Below, one piece after another: positions 13,241-25,949 of a stretch of DNA of 64,000 nt (position 1 is its first letter; every line of letters begins with the position of its first letter). The position numbers were made by a program, and so were the translations under genes. This DNA comes from Ignelater luminosus (lineage: Eukaryota; Arthropoda; Insecta; Coleoptera; Elateridae), in the NCBI GenBank assembly GCA_011009095.1, contig VTPC01090558.1, forward strand, positions 1,115 to 65,114, given 5' to 3'. Under the pieces are notes generated by a model. The model did not search any database and was not told the DNA's origin. It saw only the letters and a list, made by a program, of their open reading frames with translations.

Positions 13241-15539
13241 CTACGACTTCTTTCCAGCGGCTTTTGGCGCTGGCTCATCTTTGTACCACTCCTCACTGAA
13301 ATAAAAAAATGTGTTTGATTAACCTTAGACAGGAAAAAAAGTGCATTTATTAAAAAGTGCCATCTTTCGTTAAAATAAGAAAATTCTTTAAGGTTATACA
13401 AAGGACAATCAAGGTTATATCTTATTATTCAATGAAAGTGATTGTTTTATTCGCATTTCTTGTTAATAAGTAATATGACTTGTCCTTAATTGACAGAGAA
13501 ATGGAATTTGTTTATGAATATAATAAGTAGGTGTGTGCGCTACTGCTGCTTTGCAAGGGGTACGTTTGAATTGTTTCAAATTTGTTACTGTAACTAAGTG
13601 TGTTATAACGTAAATAAAATTGTTTTGTGAGTTCAAGAAACGGCATCATCTAAAACAATTATTCATACTTTCTTTATTTTATACATTTCACGTGTTTGAT
13701 GTATAGGCAGATTTTTAATGTATGACGCTTACTACCAGCGGCGTAACAACAAACCTCGGAATATTTATGGTCATAAATTATAGTTAGGCCACTGGTGAAG
13801 TCATAACAACTTATTATGAATTATTTGAAAGTAGAAAGTTGAAACAAATACTTCGATATAAGAACACAAAATTCAAGTAGGTAGTTAACAAAAATGAATT
13901 GAAAATAAAAAAACGGTATCATGAGTAGCAACAATCTCTTCAATAGATATGTGCATAACAAATTATGATGAACCATCTTTATGCAGTCATTATCAAAGTT
14001 TATTCATATCTCTGGATACCTTTCAATAATGATAGTTAACCAATAAAACACCACCGAAATCTGAAGAAATCGGCAAAATTAAGTTCAAACAACACTGAAT
14101 AATTAAAACTTAAGTCTTTTCACATATTATTTTAACCTACCATCCAGGTACATTTTCAGGAGCATCGCATCTCTGACTTTCGTCATTGTAAACTTCTCCA
14201 ACTTGACAACCTAAATCTCTAGGTTCTTCTCCGTTCAAACATACATAAAACCTTTGACAATCCGTAGGATGTGCATATTTTGGATGTACAATTAACTGAC
14301 CATTTGCATCAATCTGGCCATCTTTAGGACATTCAAATCCATCTTTAAGTTTTTCTAAAAAAGAATAATAATTAAGCGTTGTTGAACAACATGCAAAACA
14401 TAGTTGTAAACCTTACTTGTTGTAGTGTCATCACAGCCCTGCCTTCCTGCAGATTGAGGCCAAACGCATGTCCCTGAATATTCATCAAAGTGAAGACCTG
14501 CAGTACATCTTATTTCCGTATGATCTCCTTCAATGCAATTGAAGAATATATTGCAAACACTAGGTTCTGGATGAGCGAAGAAACCATTACGTCTAGGACA
14601 CAATCTTGAAGGTTGGGCCGGTTCTGTAAGTCACCTAAATAAACTTTAAAAAAACCTTTTTAAATTTTATTTTAAATATAACTTACGTAATTCGGTACGA
14701 TCTCCACATTCGACATTAAAGGGTTGATCACATTTATTAATTTTTCTAATTGTAGGATCAAAGACTAGACCATCGGGACAAAGCTTTTCTTTAGGAACTC
14801 CATCCACGCATTCGTAAAATTTATCGCATTGTATGGGATCTTCATATGATCCATCCTTTGGAGGACACTTGAATTGTTGAGCATCTAAAGTAGGAAAGAA
14901 TTTGACATTTTTCTTATCGAGTCAGTCGGGGTCGCCGGTAATTATAACCAATTATATAAAAGTGAAAGGTGAACTATGCACTGTACGTGTGTATACCCAC
15001 AATGAAACCGGTCATAGGATGGGTAGAATTCTAAAAAACTATTTCGACATCTTACGGTTTAACGGTCATATTTTATTCATTTATTTAAATGTCACCTGAA
15101 ATTTATACAATTTCAATCTTTAAGTACCTCTCTTAACCTTGCATTGAAATTACTGGCAATTTTGCATTCCGTACCGGAAAAGTTTATCGAAGAAGTTTGT
15201 AACAAGTACTGCATTATTGATTTTAAATGTTTCATAAAGAACAGTAGACAAGTACTAATAATTATCATTATAATAAAAAATTTAATTAGAAACTTTAACA
15301 GTCCGTATCAATAACACAATTAAACACGCGGAACTAAACTAGATCAAAATGTTTTATTTAAAAAGCAGTACTTTCTCTAATCTAATAATACCTCAATGCA
15401 TATTAAATAAGCAAGGCTGAAATAGTTTAATTACAGTGCGGTATGGATACTTTTTTCTAAATTTAATTTTCATAAAATTTTGGTACTTACTTGTGACTAC
15501 AGTAAATGTAACAAAGAATGAAATTAAAAGCAACTTCAT
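13241..15539 (-). CDS. obst-A: Obstructor-A (CPAP3-A) chitin-binding protein
   Basis: Five coding exons (15491-15539, 14687-14884, 14417-14623, 14141-14354, 13241-13295) join in phases 1,1,1,2 to 240 aa. Residues 1-18 are a signal peptide. The three CBM14 domains carry C23/36/42/52/68/76, C91/106/112/122/135/146 and C160/184/190/201/214/223. The tail is EEWYKDEPAPKAAGKKS. The second-domain core (FFAHPEPSVCNIF and GLHFDEYSGTCVW) is the hallmark I associate with obst-A orthologues, which organise and protect the chitin matrix of newly formed cuticle. Exon 1 encodes just the signal peptide. The introns are short except the first (606 bp) and the last (845 bp). All key cysteines are present, so the gene looks functional. 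Confidence 0.92.
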
Positions 15540-15623
15540 TTTCACTAGATAATTCGAGAAGTTTAACTTTTAATTAAGTCAATGATTAAAAACGAGGTGA
15601 GACAGTGTCCACCTCCCAGTGTT

Positions 15624-15659
15624 AACTGGGAGTTCTTGGCGACTTCCTCTATTTAAAAG
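15624..15659 (-). promoter_or_regulatory. TATA box and initiator of obst-A
   Basis: Minus-strand CTTTTAAATA (15650-15659) lies about 25-30 nt upstream of a CCCAGTT initiator-like site (15624-15630), which is part of the palindrome CCCAGTGTTAACTGGG (15615-15630). The predicted 5' UTR is about 85 nt, matching the distance to the ATG at 15539. Confidence 0.5.
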
Positions 15660-18600
15660 CTCGCCTTCAGCGGTTCAACCATTCTATGAACGTTATACTA
15701 TTAAGAATATTCAATGTTCATTTCATTTGGATAACTACTTTTTACCTCCTACCATAATAAAGAAGTTAACCTTTCATACCCCTGTAAAGGATTTCTCTGT
15801 AATTTGAATTTTTACAAGATAACATTTAAATTACTTTCGTTTAAATTGGATTTGAACAATTTTCCGCAATTTTTTTTGGTATAGCTTTTAAGAATTTTAA
15901 TCTTATTTGTAGAGAAATCTGTTTTAGTTGGATTATTTTCATACATAAAATTACATTTTAAGTGTTATTATCAAAATGTCCTTTCAAGGTTAGCATTTAA
16001 AAATAACTAAATCTCTGTCTCGAAAATCACGGTTTACCGATTGCCTTTCCTTTCGAGGACATAAAAAACAATGCTTCAGCTATTCACAACTTTCGATTAT
16101 TTAAACAGCATTTAATAGATATTCAAAACACGTCCGATGGAATAGATAATGCGCTGGGAAGTTATTTTTGAAATAAACATTTAAACATTGTTTTATGTTC
16201 TTAAAGCATTCTTACAAGGTTATTACATTAAAAATACTTTAAGTTTATATTAATTGTTTTGTTTTATCAAAATTTTTACAATTAGTAAGGTCCTATTATA
16301 GTAGTAAATACTTTCACCTCACCCGCTACAGGTATGGCGAAAGCGCAATAATAAACGTTTGTGTATTACATAAGACAGTGGTATTTATTTTATTGAAAGA
16401 CCTCAACTAACAATTAAACAAGGGACAATTTTATTGTTTTTCCCATAGTTTGTTATTCTATCCCAATCTCTTGGTTGGTTGTTTTAGAATTTTTCAAATG
16501 TTGATTGCAACATTACAAGTGAGATTACTTTTTATTAATGTCAATAATATTGCAAAACTGCTAATATGTAAAATATCCTCATTTTTCAAAATGCTAAAGT
16601 TAATTAGTAATGTTAATCTGTGTATTAAAAGTATTAAAAGCTAACCCTTAGCACCCATAGAAACTACATACTTTATTGTAGATATGATTCTGCAGCTTCT
16701 ATTTTGATAAGTAATTACAAATAAAATAAGCACCAACCTATTATACAGAGTGTCCTATACGAAATCTCAAATTAAAGATAATTCCGAAAATCTAACCTTA
16801 TGCTGACATTCTTGGCATTAGATTAACTTGTTTTTGTAATTTGTTTGTCGATGTTGCCTAGAATTCATTCTGCCTAAGTTCATAACATGATTTCTGATCA
16901 AAGGGATGAATGAGTGGTAGGGCGTAACAAATGAGCTATACCGGTATTCAAAAGTATACCTAATCCCCGACAGTGTAATTTCGTTTGCATATGCATTACT
17001 ACACTCTAGCGCACGTGGTTTCGTAAAACAGATCTCTAAAATTCCTATCCGCTTCCTTGTGACTTACAAACACGCATATATTTAGAGTTCTGTAAGCTTA
17101 ACGCATGTTGCGTAATACTGCTATACGTAAGCCTGCACATTGCAACTTTCATGGTGTTTATTAAATTTCTGAATTTCTAGAAATAGACTTATTGATTTTA
17201 ATACAAGATTTTTTGTGACATCTATATTTAAATTAGATACATATACTCTGCATTTGATAGAGCAGCTGGGTCTTAACAAAGATTTTTATTTTTCTTAGAT
17301 CTCTCCCATTCCAGATTTAAAAACTGAAAGAAGCTCGAGTTGTTTTTCGAATAGCTGTGGAGTCAAACCTGCAATTTCTAAATTGAAAGTTTTGATATCA
17401 GCTGTAAATTAATATTAGGCTCAAGGTACTAGAAGAAACAGCTACAGCCAATTCAATTTAAAAATTTTTACTAATTCTTCATTTACTGAGCCATATTTGG
17501 TATCATTTTTGGAAATTGAGATATTAACTCATAATCTACAAGAAGAATTAATCCATTGGGGTTTTTAAAAACACTTGAATTAGAAGCGCTTGTGGTAATG
17601 TAGGTATCTGTTACCTATCACTAAGATTTCCTAAACGAAAGCTCTTGTAAGCAACCGATTGAAATTTCTTATTTACAAATTTTCGTTTAAAATGTTACAC
17701 GTTCGTAATCAATTTTCTTTTTCGGGATAAAAATTTTCAAAACAATTTCCAGATCCGTCACCAGACTAATATCTCAATGCTTGCAATTTGAAGAATGTTT
17801 TTTGAGGTTTTTAAGGCACGCCATACTCCACAGAGTTTTCTCCCTGTTATTTTGGGAGCGAAACTAAAGAAAAAACAGAAAAGTCTTCAAAGATACATCC
17901 AGAAGCCTATTTTGCTTCTATTTTTCTTTTGAATAAAATTATTTTGAAAACTGAATAATCCAGCAGTATTTAATTTATTAGGTAATATATTTTATCGTCC
18001 GGTATTGGCAAAATTGTTCCTTTCTAGATTTCTTCACACATTCCTAAAAGCGACACCCGAAACAATTTTACAACAGAGAATAACCCATAACTTGAGAGTA
18101 CAGAAAGTAAGTTTCAATGGCATGATGTGCTGGTTTAAAAATGTGCGTAATTTGAATCTCGTTATAATTTTATTAATTTTAAAATTTTCTAAGTGGTTGA
18201 GGGATCACTAAAATTTACAAATTAAAGCTATCGGCAATTACTTTGCTCTGCTTTTAATCTTCTCAATTGCTAATTCACAAAATCAATTCAAAAACAGTGA
18301 ATCTTGCTATTTCAATTTTAGGCTAGATTTAGTTGAACTATCTAGACAATGTTGTTCCATCATTATCATTGTGCTGTGTTTGTGGCTTTATAGTAGTTTA
18401 GATTTGAAAGGATATCGGCAGCATGGTAGTTCCTAAATACAGTTTAGGTTAATGGTTTTTTTCAGAAAATAATGGGGTAAAGGCCTGTTTTAGGTCAAAT
18501 CTTTACACAACCCGGTTCAAAACCCGTTTTCGCACAGATCTTCTTAAATTGCGTGGATTACTAGGACCATATTGTGCCTTTAGACCTATCGAACTTCTTA

Positions 18601-18743
18601 GTTTAATGGAAGTTTTCGGACTTGTTAAGTATTTGAGTCTTTGAGAACGATGCTTTTGGTTGATAATCCCATTTTAGTATCGTCAAGTAAATTAGACTTT
18701 GTGGTAAATAAGTCAATCATTAGAAAGACTGTCTTCGAAAATT
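15660..18743. other. Intergenic AT-rich DNA
   Basis: No convincing gene. A decayed TACAGAGTGTCC sequence near 16743, like a Tc1-family terminus, is the only transposon-like trace I noticed. Confidence 0.4.
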
Positions 18744-19550
18744 AAGTCTCGGAAATTGTAAGAGATACGAAGTCGGTTAAATTAGAAAAGTTTTGGGTAT
18801 TTTGGAGATAAGTTTACTTATGCTTTTGTTTTTTTAAAAAAGTTCACGGCTTACTAGATATTTCCTAAAAATGAAATTATCTTATTTTTTTTAAAGTGAA
18901 ATATCTCAGGAACGAGCAAAGATAGAAAAGAACAGCAAAGAGGGTGTTTTAGAGAATTTACTCCGAAACACAAAAAAATTATTTTCGCAATTGTCTTTTG
19001 TTTTATTTCGGCGGTGAAACATAAATCCATGTTTTTTTCTAATGTAACGCCTACTTGATTTCCATATTACTCAACTGCACGCCTTAGATGCTTTTCAGTG
19101 ATACATGGTTTGCCATAGCTATTCTTTTGTTTTACCGAGTTATGAAGTGAAAATCACTTTTCATCATAGTGTGCCATGACATCTAACACACAAAGTCGTG
19201 GAGTTTCATCAAAGAAATTCATTTGTTATGCAAAAATTGCTAAAACAAAATAAATACGCTTTTATGGGGCATTAGCCGCTTATTTGATGCTATCTGTGAA
19301 TGCTCAGTAAAGTATCTTAAAAGCGTCTTTTGTTTTGTTTTAGCAATTGTTGCATAACAAATGTAATTTATCTGACAAAAATCAATGATTTTCATATGTT
19401 TAAAGCCATGTAAGCCGTGGCCTTTTTTGAAAAAACAAAAGCATAAGTAAACTGATCTCCAAAATAGACAAAACTTTTCTAATTTAACCGACTTCGTATC
19501 TCTTACAATTCCCGAGATCCCAATAGTGAGCATCGAAATAGGGACACACT
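18744..19550. mobile_element. Palindromic foldback/MITE-like element
   Basis: The left arm 18744-18855 is the reverse complement of 19409-19517 with few mismatches, sharing the core GAGATACGAAGTCGGTTAA. A second inverted pair (19221-19250 and 19333-19362, core TTGCTAAAACAAAA) lies between them. The right end continues to a GTGTGTCCC-type terminus near 19540, typical of Tc1-like MITEs, but the left side has no matching terminus and looks truncated. There is no coding capacity. A related fragment lies at 35729-35800. Confidence 0.75.
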
Positions 19551-19598
19551 GTATACGTTTTTATTAAAATTTGTAAAAATTAGCCCAAGAAAGAATAT

Positions 19599-19618
19599 TA
19601 TATATATATATATATATA
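19599..19618. repeat. (TA)n microsatellite
   Basis: A run of alternating TA just beyond the right end of the palindromic element. Confidence 0.9.
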
Positions 19619-20916
19619 AGGATGGTTTAAACGCCAAACTAGAAGTTTCTTAGACCTTAAAATATGATAGAGGAATGAGGAACCTTATTGTTTGGTAAAC
19701 ATAAACTGACTTTAGCTTAAAAATACATATTTTTACACAATTGCAGGAAAAAGCTCGAACTACTGAATGTTCCTGTTCCAAACCACAGATCAGCTTTTGA
19801 AATGTATTGAATTCTTTGGACTTTTTGGGCCGGTCTAGCTTATCTTTCTATACTGGTTAAAGTTATCAGGTTTCTCCAATTTTGACAAGAATGTTTTTTT
19901 TTGGACTACATCAAGTTTACTTTTGTTGGCCCGGAATGGATTGATGTTGTATATTTTGATTACCTACTACCTTGAGTTTCTACAATTCAGAAGAATATGC
20001 AAGATATGAGTAGGAGTGTTCTTCGGAATCTAAGACTAGATGTAAATGTTAACAAAGTTATCTACTGTAAACTTTTCTTCACAATTAATACCTAGTACAA
20101 AGAGTTTGAAATTCTAAAAATAGTGACTATATATATAAATCTTTCTCATTTGTGACTCACACGCTTCTTTCAGGAAGGTAATTGAGCTGTTAAAACTTTT
20201 GATTTACTTGGCCAATACGAAACGCTTTTATCTTCGTCCTTTCCGCAGTTAAAATGCTTTCAAAATCTCATTGAATCTTTGTGCATGTAGTTCTACAAAT
20301 AACCATGAATTTGTTCCCAGTCTCTTAAAACTATTGTTTCAAGAGCTTTTTTCAAAACAAATAATCATGTTGTCAATGCGACTTTGATTTTTCGAAGATT
20401 CAGTCTAACTTCTGATTTCGAACTAAACATACCTCCGATGAGTTTAATCCACATTTTTGAAAGAAGCTATTGTTATTCTTCCGCTGCCATAATAGCAAAC
20501 GAAGTTTAATTGCAACAGAAACCCATCACAGAAACTTCTTTTGTATGCACGACCTTGAATTATGTAAAACTTATTTCTGCATCATCTTTTCCTAATATTG
20601 TTTTTAGAAGATATAATTCAACTTTAAGAAATTTGAACATTTTTGTTTTTAGCCGAAATCTAGTATGCCACGGATTTTTTTAGAAATCAAAAGCATCAAT
20701 AGATTTATCTCCAGATTTACGTCAAATCAACGATAGGTAATAAGTAAAAATTATTAGTACTTGGTAATTGCTCTGTACTAACGATACTCAGCATCACAGA
20801 TACGTTTAGGTTTGGGCATACTATCAGTGCAACAAACATACATAAGAAGTGAAGACTTACTTTTTGATGATACGATATTAAAAGATAAATACAGAAATCC
20901 AACTAATCTATTAAAG

Positions 20917-21165
20917 ACCACGTGGTGTCTTCGTTTCTTGATATCTTTTCCAGAACATGGTCAGAATGGCCGCCGAAATTTAGAAGATTTTCAAAAATTT
21001 TGTTTTTACTTTAGAATTGTATTCTAATTAAAAAATTAGAGATACGTATACTTTTACTTTTTTGATATCAACTCGAAAACATGGTCGAAATGGCCGCCAA
21101 AATTTGAAAACAAGTAGCAAAACGGAGTTCGTTGTGGTTATGCATTTCCAGATGTTTTCTTCTGA
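20917..21165 (+). repeat. Dispersed repeat, copy 1 (internally duplicated)
   Basis: Contains two diverged tandem units of about 120 bp, each with a GATATC, AACATGGTC and AATGGCCGCC core. The whole block recurs in the same orientation at 59391-59645. The family is unknown to me. Each copy ends with a GAGTTCGTTGTGGTTATGC segment and an AGATGTTTTCTT tail. Confidence 0.75.
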
Positions 21166-21470
21166 AATTAATTACTCAAATGGAGTTTTTGTTTTTCGTA
21201 TTAGCAGATCTCAATATTTGTATACCATCCTAAATTGTAGGGTATTCTGATTGTAGCAAGTTATTAATTTTCTTCTTATGCTGACTCTTCAACTTAATAG
21301 TTATGATTTGCAGTAACCTCATAAATAGGAAATGGGGCAATTTGATTTGTAAGTCTTTCCGACTTTGTTCATTTAAAAACTAAAACACCGAACTGATAGA
21401 TATTGTTTCTGAAGAGATGTTTGTTTTTTGTGGGAAATAGAGGCAAAAATTTACGTCGACTCTCTATTCG

Positions 21471-21541
21471 CACCGCGGGTGTAAAGGACAGCAGAAGAAT
21501 TTTAACAGTAAACTTTTTTTCTGTCCTTTACACCTGCGGTG
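21471..21541. repeat. Short perfect-stem hairpin
   Basis: CACCGCGGGTGTAAAGGACAGCAG (21471-21494 in two parts: CACCGCGGGTGT, AAAGGACAGCAG) pairs with 21521-21541, leaving a loop of about 26 nt. The GC-rich stem stands out in AT-rich DNA. It could be a micro-MITE; no target duplication was recognised. Confidence 0.6.
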
Positions 21542-22658
21542 TCAGTAGAAAGTTAACGTATATTGTTGTTTCTCTTCTACAGAAACAAACCTCTGTTCTT
21601 TGACAAGTGTGTCTACACTCTAAACTCAATGATAAACAAACATAGGGCCAGCGCAAAGACGTGAAAATGAGGTAACTTGCCATTGGCGCCATGACCACTA
21701 AACGCTGTTTACCATAAGAAGATACCATAAGAAATTCTGCTTTAGACAGCAAACATTCTAGCGCCAGCCTCGCTCACATACTTGGAATAGTGGGCCTCTG
21801 CAGGTAGTTTGATAGAGAGCAAATTTATACTTTTAAGCAGATTAGTTTCCTAAAAAGTTTAAAACGTAGGAGCAACGAAGCCAGCAGAAGAACGAACAGA
21901 AGGAATTAAATTCGGCCTCAAAATACAAAAGGTAATTTTATTTAGGTAAGTTAATGGACTACCGGTGGCCTGAAGAAGAGCAACAAGTTTGATTCTCAAC
22001 CAGATTAGCTTCCTCTGAGAAATCTACACAAGCAAGGAGTGCCAAGGGAGAGCGTAAAATGAGCAAAACGTCATTAGTTAGATTAGTTCTTAGATCCAGT
22101 TTAGATTTTTACAAAAATGTCAAAAAAAGTGCGAAGAAGAAGCATCAAATAGAAGAGACAAAATACGTCCGAAACACAATCAAGACAACTCCGCTAATTT
22201 AATCAGTGAACCACTGAAGATAGTCTGATGGATAGAGAACGAAGCCTGATTCCACAACTCACAACCCAAGCAAAGTGCACAAATTCTGACTGACTAAACC
22301 ATCTGCTTTTGCCCAATAGTGATATAACTGCAAGGTTACGACCAGATTAACTTTTTCTAAAAATGCTAAAAAAGACAGAAACGTGCCGTGAAGCGGCAAT
22401 GGAGCAAATAAAGTCCATGCATCTTGGGTAATAAGACAACTGAGACTGACATTAAATGCACCATGCACAACCTTGTTTACTATACATATACGTAGTATAG
22501 GGGCTTTAAGAAATTCTGCCAAATACCACAGTCCAGGCCCTGAGAAAACATCAATTTGACATTAAGGCAACCTAGAGTAGATTCTGACTTCTAGGGTAGT
22601 CACCTAATCGGTTTAACGTCTGAAGACAACCCCGAGTGTAAGTTTGATTAGTAACCAC

Positions 22659-22967
22659 GGGCCTTATTCTCTAACCTATATTAGTGCTAAATCAACACAC
22701 ACTAGAAAGTAGGTATATTATTATTATATTATTAATAGTCTAATAAGATAATAGAACCAAAATATGAAATTAGAAGAGGTTAGAGAGTAAAGATTCTCTA
22801 ATCTCTTATTAGTATTGTTTTAGTTCTAGTTAGCTGATTATGTAAACTATTAAAATCAGTTTGTAAGTTATGTGTTGGATGCGTTGTGTCTAAGTTAAGC
22901 CCTACGGATTTAATGATCGCATGTTAAAAGTTGTGTTAGCGCTAATTTAGGTATGAGAATAAGATCC
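22659..22967. mobile_element. MITE with GGGCCTTATTCTC termini
   Basis: The left end GGGCCTTATTCTCTAACCTA is mirrored as a diverged inverted copy at 22931-22967. Both ends share the CTTATTCTC, ACCTA, ATTAG and GCTAA blocks. The element is about 310 bp and non-coding. The superfamily is uncertain; no clear target duplication was found. Confidence 0.55.
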
Positions 22968-23659
22968 TAAGTAATCAGTAGGTACTACGACCATCTAAAC
23001 TAAATCTAAAATAATATGCAGTTTCTACAAGAAGAATATCGTGTAAAAAACTGAGTAAGCATATAATACAATGATTTAGATGTATATTGCGGAATAACAT
23101 GCAAAGACTGATATTTATTTACACCTAATTTAGCATACATTGTAATATTAATTATGTTCAACATTTTTTTCTTTTTAATCATTATATTTAATTACGCATT
23201 GTTATTTATGCCCACCTCTTTAATATTGATATTGTAGTTGCAGATGTTAACAACCGCTGTGATTACACCAGAGGAAAATTACGGTAAATGACATTCTTTA
23301 GAGATTTACAAACAACCAATCACATTAACAAAAGACAAACACATTGATTTGAGTATTTGAAGATAAAGTCACTAGAACAACTTTTAGTTTCTTTTAATTA
23401 TCCCATAAATCATTCTTATGAATTAATTTACAGTTTTCATTGCTTCTGCTTCAAGTCGTTGATATAAAATGGCAAATAACTGCACAGATTTCGTAATATT
23501 TTAAAACAAATTACAATAGTGAGATTATGAAATTTCATTATAAATTTTCAATATTTTACTTTGTTTTTACAAATATAAAAATTACAACAAACACTTCTCG
23601 TTACTTAATAGGAACGTGAAGACGCAACCTAAATAAAATTCAGTCTGTAGACTTTTAGT
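22968..23659. other. Intergenic DNA downstream of the last CPAP3 gene
   Basis: AT-rich sequence with no gene seen. It includes the 3' UTR of the minus-strand CPAP3 gene that ends at 23660. Confidence 0.4.
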
Positions 23660-25906
23660 CTACTTATCTTCTACTTCTTCAACAGGACGCGCCTGTTTTC
23701 TCGATGGTTTTCTGCGATTTATTGGCGCAGCTGGTCTAGATTTTGGTTTTGGTGGGTTTTCTAAAGCGTCTAATTGTTCATCAGTTAATTGATCTTTGTA
23801 CCAATCAGCACTGAAACAATAAGTTTAATTTAACAATTTGTAAGGTAATAATGGTTGTAGTGTAGATTTTACCATTCAGGGATCTTCCTTGCCCAGTCAC
23901 ATTTCTTACTTCTATCATCGAAAGCTTGACCTAATTTACAGCCGTTACGGCGAGGAGTATCTCCATTGATGCATACGTAGAAGTACTGGCAATCTTCAGG
24001 GTCGGGATAACGTGGGTGAGTTATCGCTATACTCTCGTTTACCTTCGGACAATCAAACTGGAATACCTCTGTACACAACAGGAAACAGTAATTAATTAGG
24101 GCAATGTCATCACAATCTTTTTTTTAGTCATAAGATTCAAAAATATGTATATTTTAGGAATTCTTTGATACACGAACCAAAAAAAAAATGTTAGGCAATT
24201 GAATAATAAACGAGATTAAGCCAAGCTAGTGAAATTTTCTGGAATACATAATTTCCGGGAAAACTGAATTAAATAGGTAATTATGTATAAATTGATTGAT
24301 TTTTGTGGTTTTTATTGCCTAATAATATGAATCATTAATATCAAGGTTATACGATCATTTATTAGACATATCAGCATTGGAAATGTTTAAGAAATAAATT
24401 AATTTCATATTATGAATATAAGTGATAATAATTTAGAAGATTAGAAAGAAACTTGTAGGTGATTTCAATGTACGCTGGGAAAACAAACCCGTTATATAAA
24501 ATATCGTATACAAACCTTTAGATGAGCATCCCTTCTTTTTGGCTTCATCGGGCCAAGTACATATGCCAGTGTTTTCGTTATAAACTAGCCCAGAGGGACA
24601 AGTTATCATATTGAATTTTCCATCAACGCAATAATAGAATTGATCGCAAATGTTTGTTTCTTCGTGTCCAAAATATCCATTTTTTCTAGGACAGTGATCA
24701 CTTGGTTGCGGGGTTTCTGAATAAGGAAACAATTATTAATTTATGTATAAATATTTCATCAGTCCTAAATTTTATAACTTCATTAAAAAACTAAGCTTGC
24801 AAGATTTCTAGGAATTAAATAAATAAAATCTTGTTTTTTGTTTTGTCAAATCGAATTAATAAATTCGAATAGAAACTGTCTTTTAAAGAAAGTAACCGTA
24901 TTTCCTTGCAGTAAGTAGTGCGAGACAATTATATTCTTATACAACGTAAAAATCGACACGATTCTCATTTTATTAAAACTACTTACGCAGCTTAGGCCTT
25001 TGGGTACAATCAATATTAAATGGTAAATCACACTTTTCATATTCGGAACTAAAATCATTGAAAACCATGCCATCGGGACACAATTTTTCCGTTATTTGTC
25101 CATCGCTACACTCGTAATATTTATCACATTGTTCGGCATCAGCAAAATATCCATAAGGTTCTGGACACTGATCTGAAGTTTCCTCTTCTGTTTCCTTGTG
25201 ATTTTGTTGTTTACGGGCGCTAATTGCTAAATCTAGAAAGATAAACATCCTAGTTTTTATTTGTTTCATTTCCTTTATATCTTTTATATTACAACTTAAT
25301 TATCATAAGGATATATATCGCCTACTTTATATAATTAGGTAAAGAACCTTTCTAAATTCAGGAAGAGAATTTGAGGTACCAACGGGGATAATAAAATACC
25401 TATACTTCAATTTAAATACTAAAAAGCATTCAATTCTCAAAATAAAAATTTTTCTAAATATAAATTTTGTTAACATAAAGACGAATAGCTGGAGGTAGTG
25501 GTTGGCCTTTGATGTAGTAAGAATTTATAAAATCACTTTCACATTACATGCATACATACTTATACCGTTATTTCGCGTAGCTCATCATTTATTCAAAAAG
25601 TTACATCTTTTAAATTACTGTTATCTTGTAGGCATGCATTTCCTATAAATATTAAAAACAACTGCGATAAAAGAAAACTGGAAAATCAAACTTAAAAAAT
25701 CCGCCTTCAACTTTGACAATTAATTAATCTACTTTATAATAGTAAGTGTCAGTTGTTCAAGGTAATCACGTGGATTTTAAATCTGAGGTTCTAAATAAAA
25801 CAAAGAAGAAGAAATGTATATCAAGTCGCGAAAAAATAAGAATTAAAGTTATAATTTACTCACCGACAGCCAGGAGGAGGATCACCAAGTTTAATAGTCG
25901 CGCCAT
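23660..25906 (-). CDS. CPAP3 chitin-binding protein, obst-A/D-type paralogue
   Basis: Five coding exons (25864-25906, 24987-25232, 24516-24716, 23873-24068, 23660-23810) join in phases 1,1,1,2 to 278 aa. A Leu-rich signal peptide (1-20) is followed by a charged, Glu/Lys-rich linker (21-36) that the other three genes lack. Three complete CBM14 domains follow: C37/50/56/66/82/90, C105/120/126/136/149/160 and C170/190/196/207/220/229. The basic/acidic tail (230-278, Pro/Lys/Arg-rich) is the longest in the cluster. It should be secreted and bind cuticular chitin. The intron pattern shows it shares ancestry with obst-A. It may be the CPAP3-D or A2 gene; the subgroup is uncertain. Confidence 0.9.
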
Positions 25907-25941
25907 ATCGGATAACTAGTTGCCTCCTCGCGGTTCTTAGG

Positions 25942-25949
25942 CTTATAAC
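25942..25949 (-). promoter_or_regulatory. Possible TATA box of the fourth CPAP3 gene
   Basis: GTTATAAG on the minus strand, 36 nt upstream of the ATG, would leave a very short 5' UTR. It is a weak call on sequence alone. Confidence 0.25.

Noticed and set aside
22259-22522. 87-codon minus-strand frame
   Set aside because: No start context, no family motif and no splice partners; likely chance.
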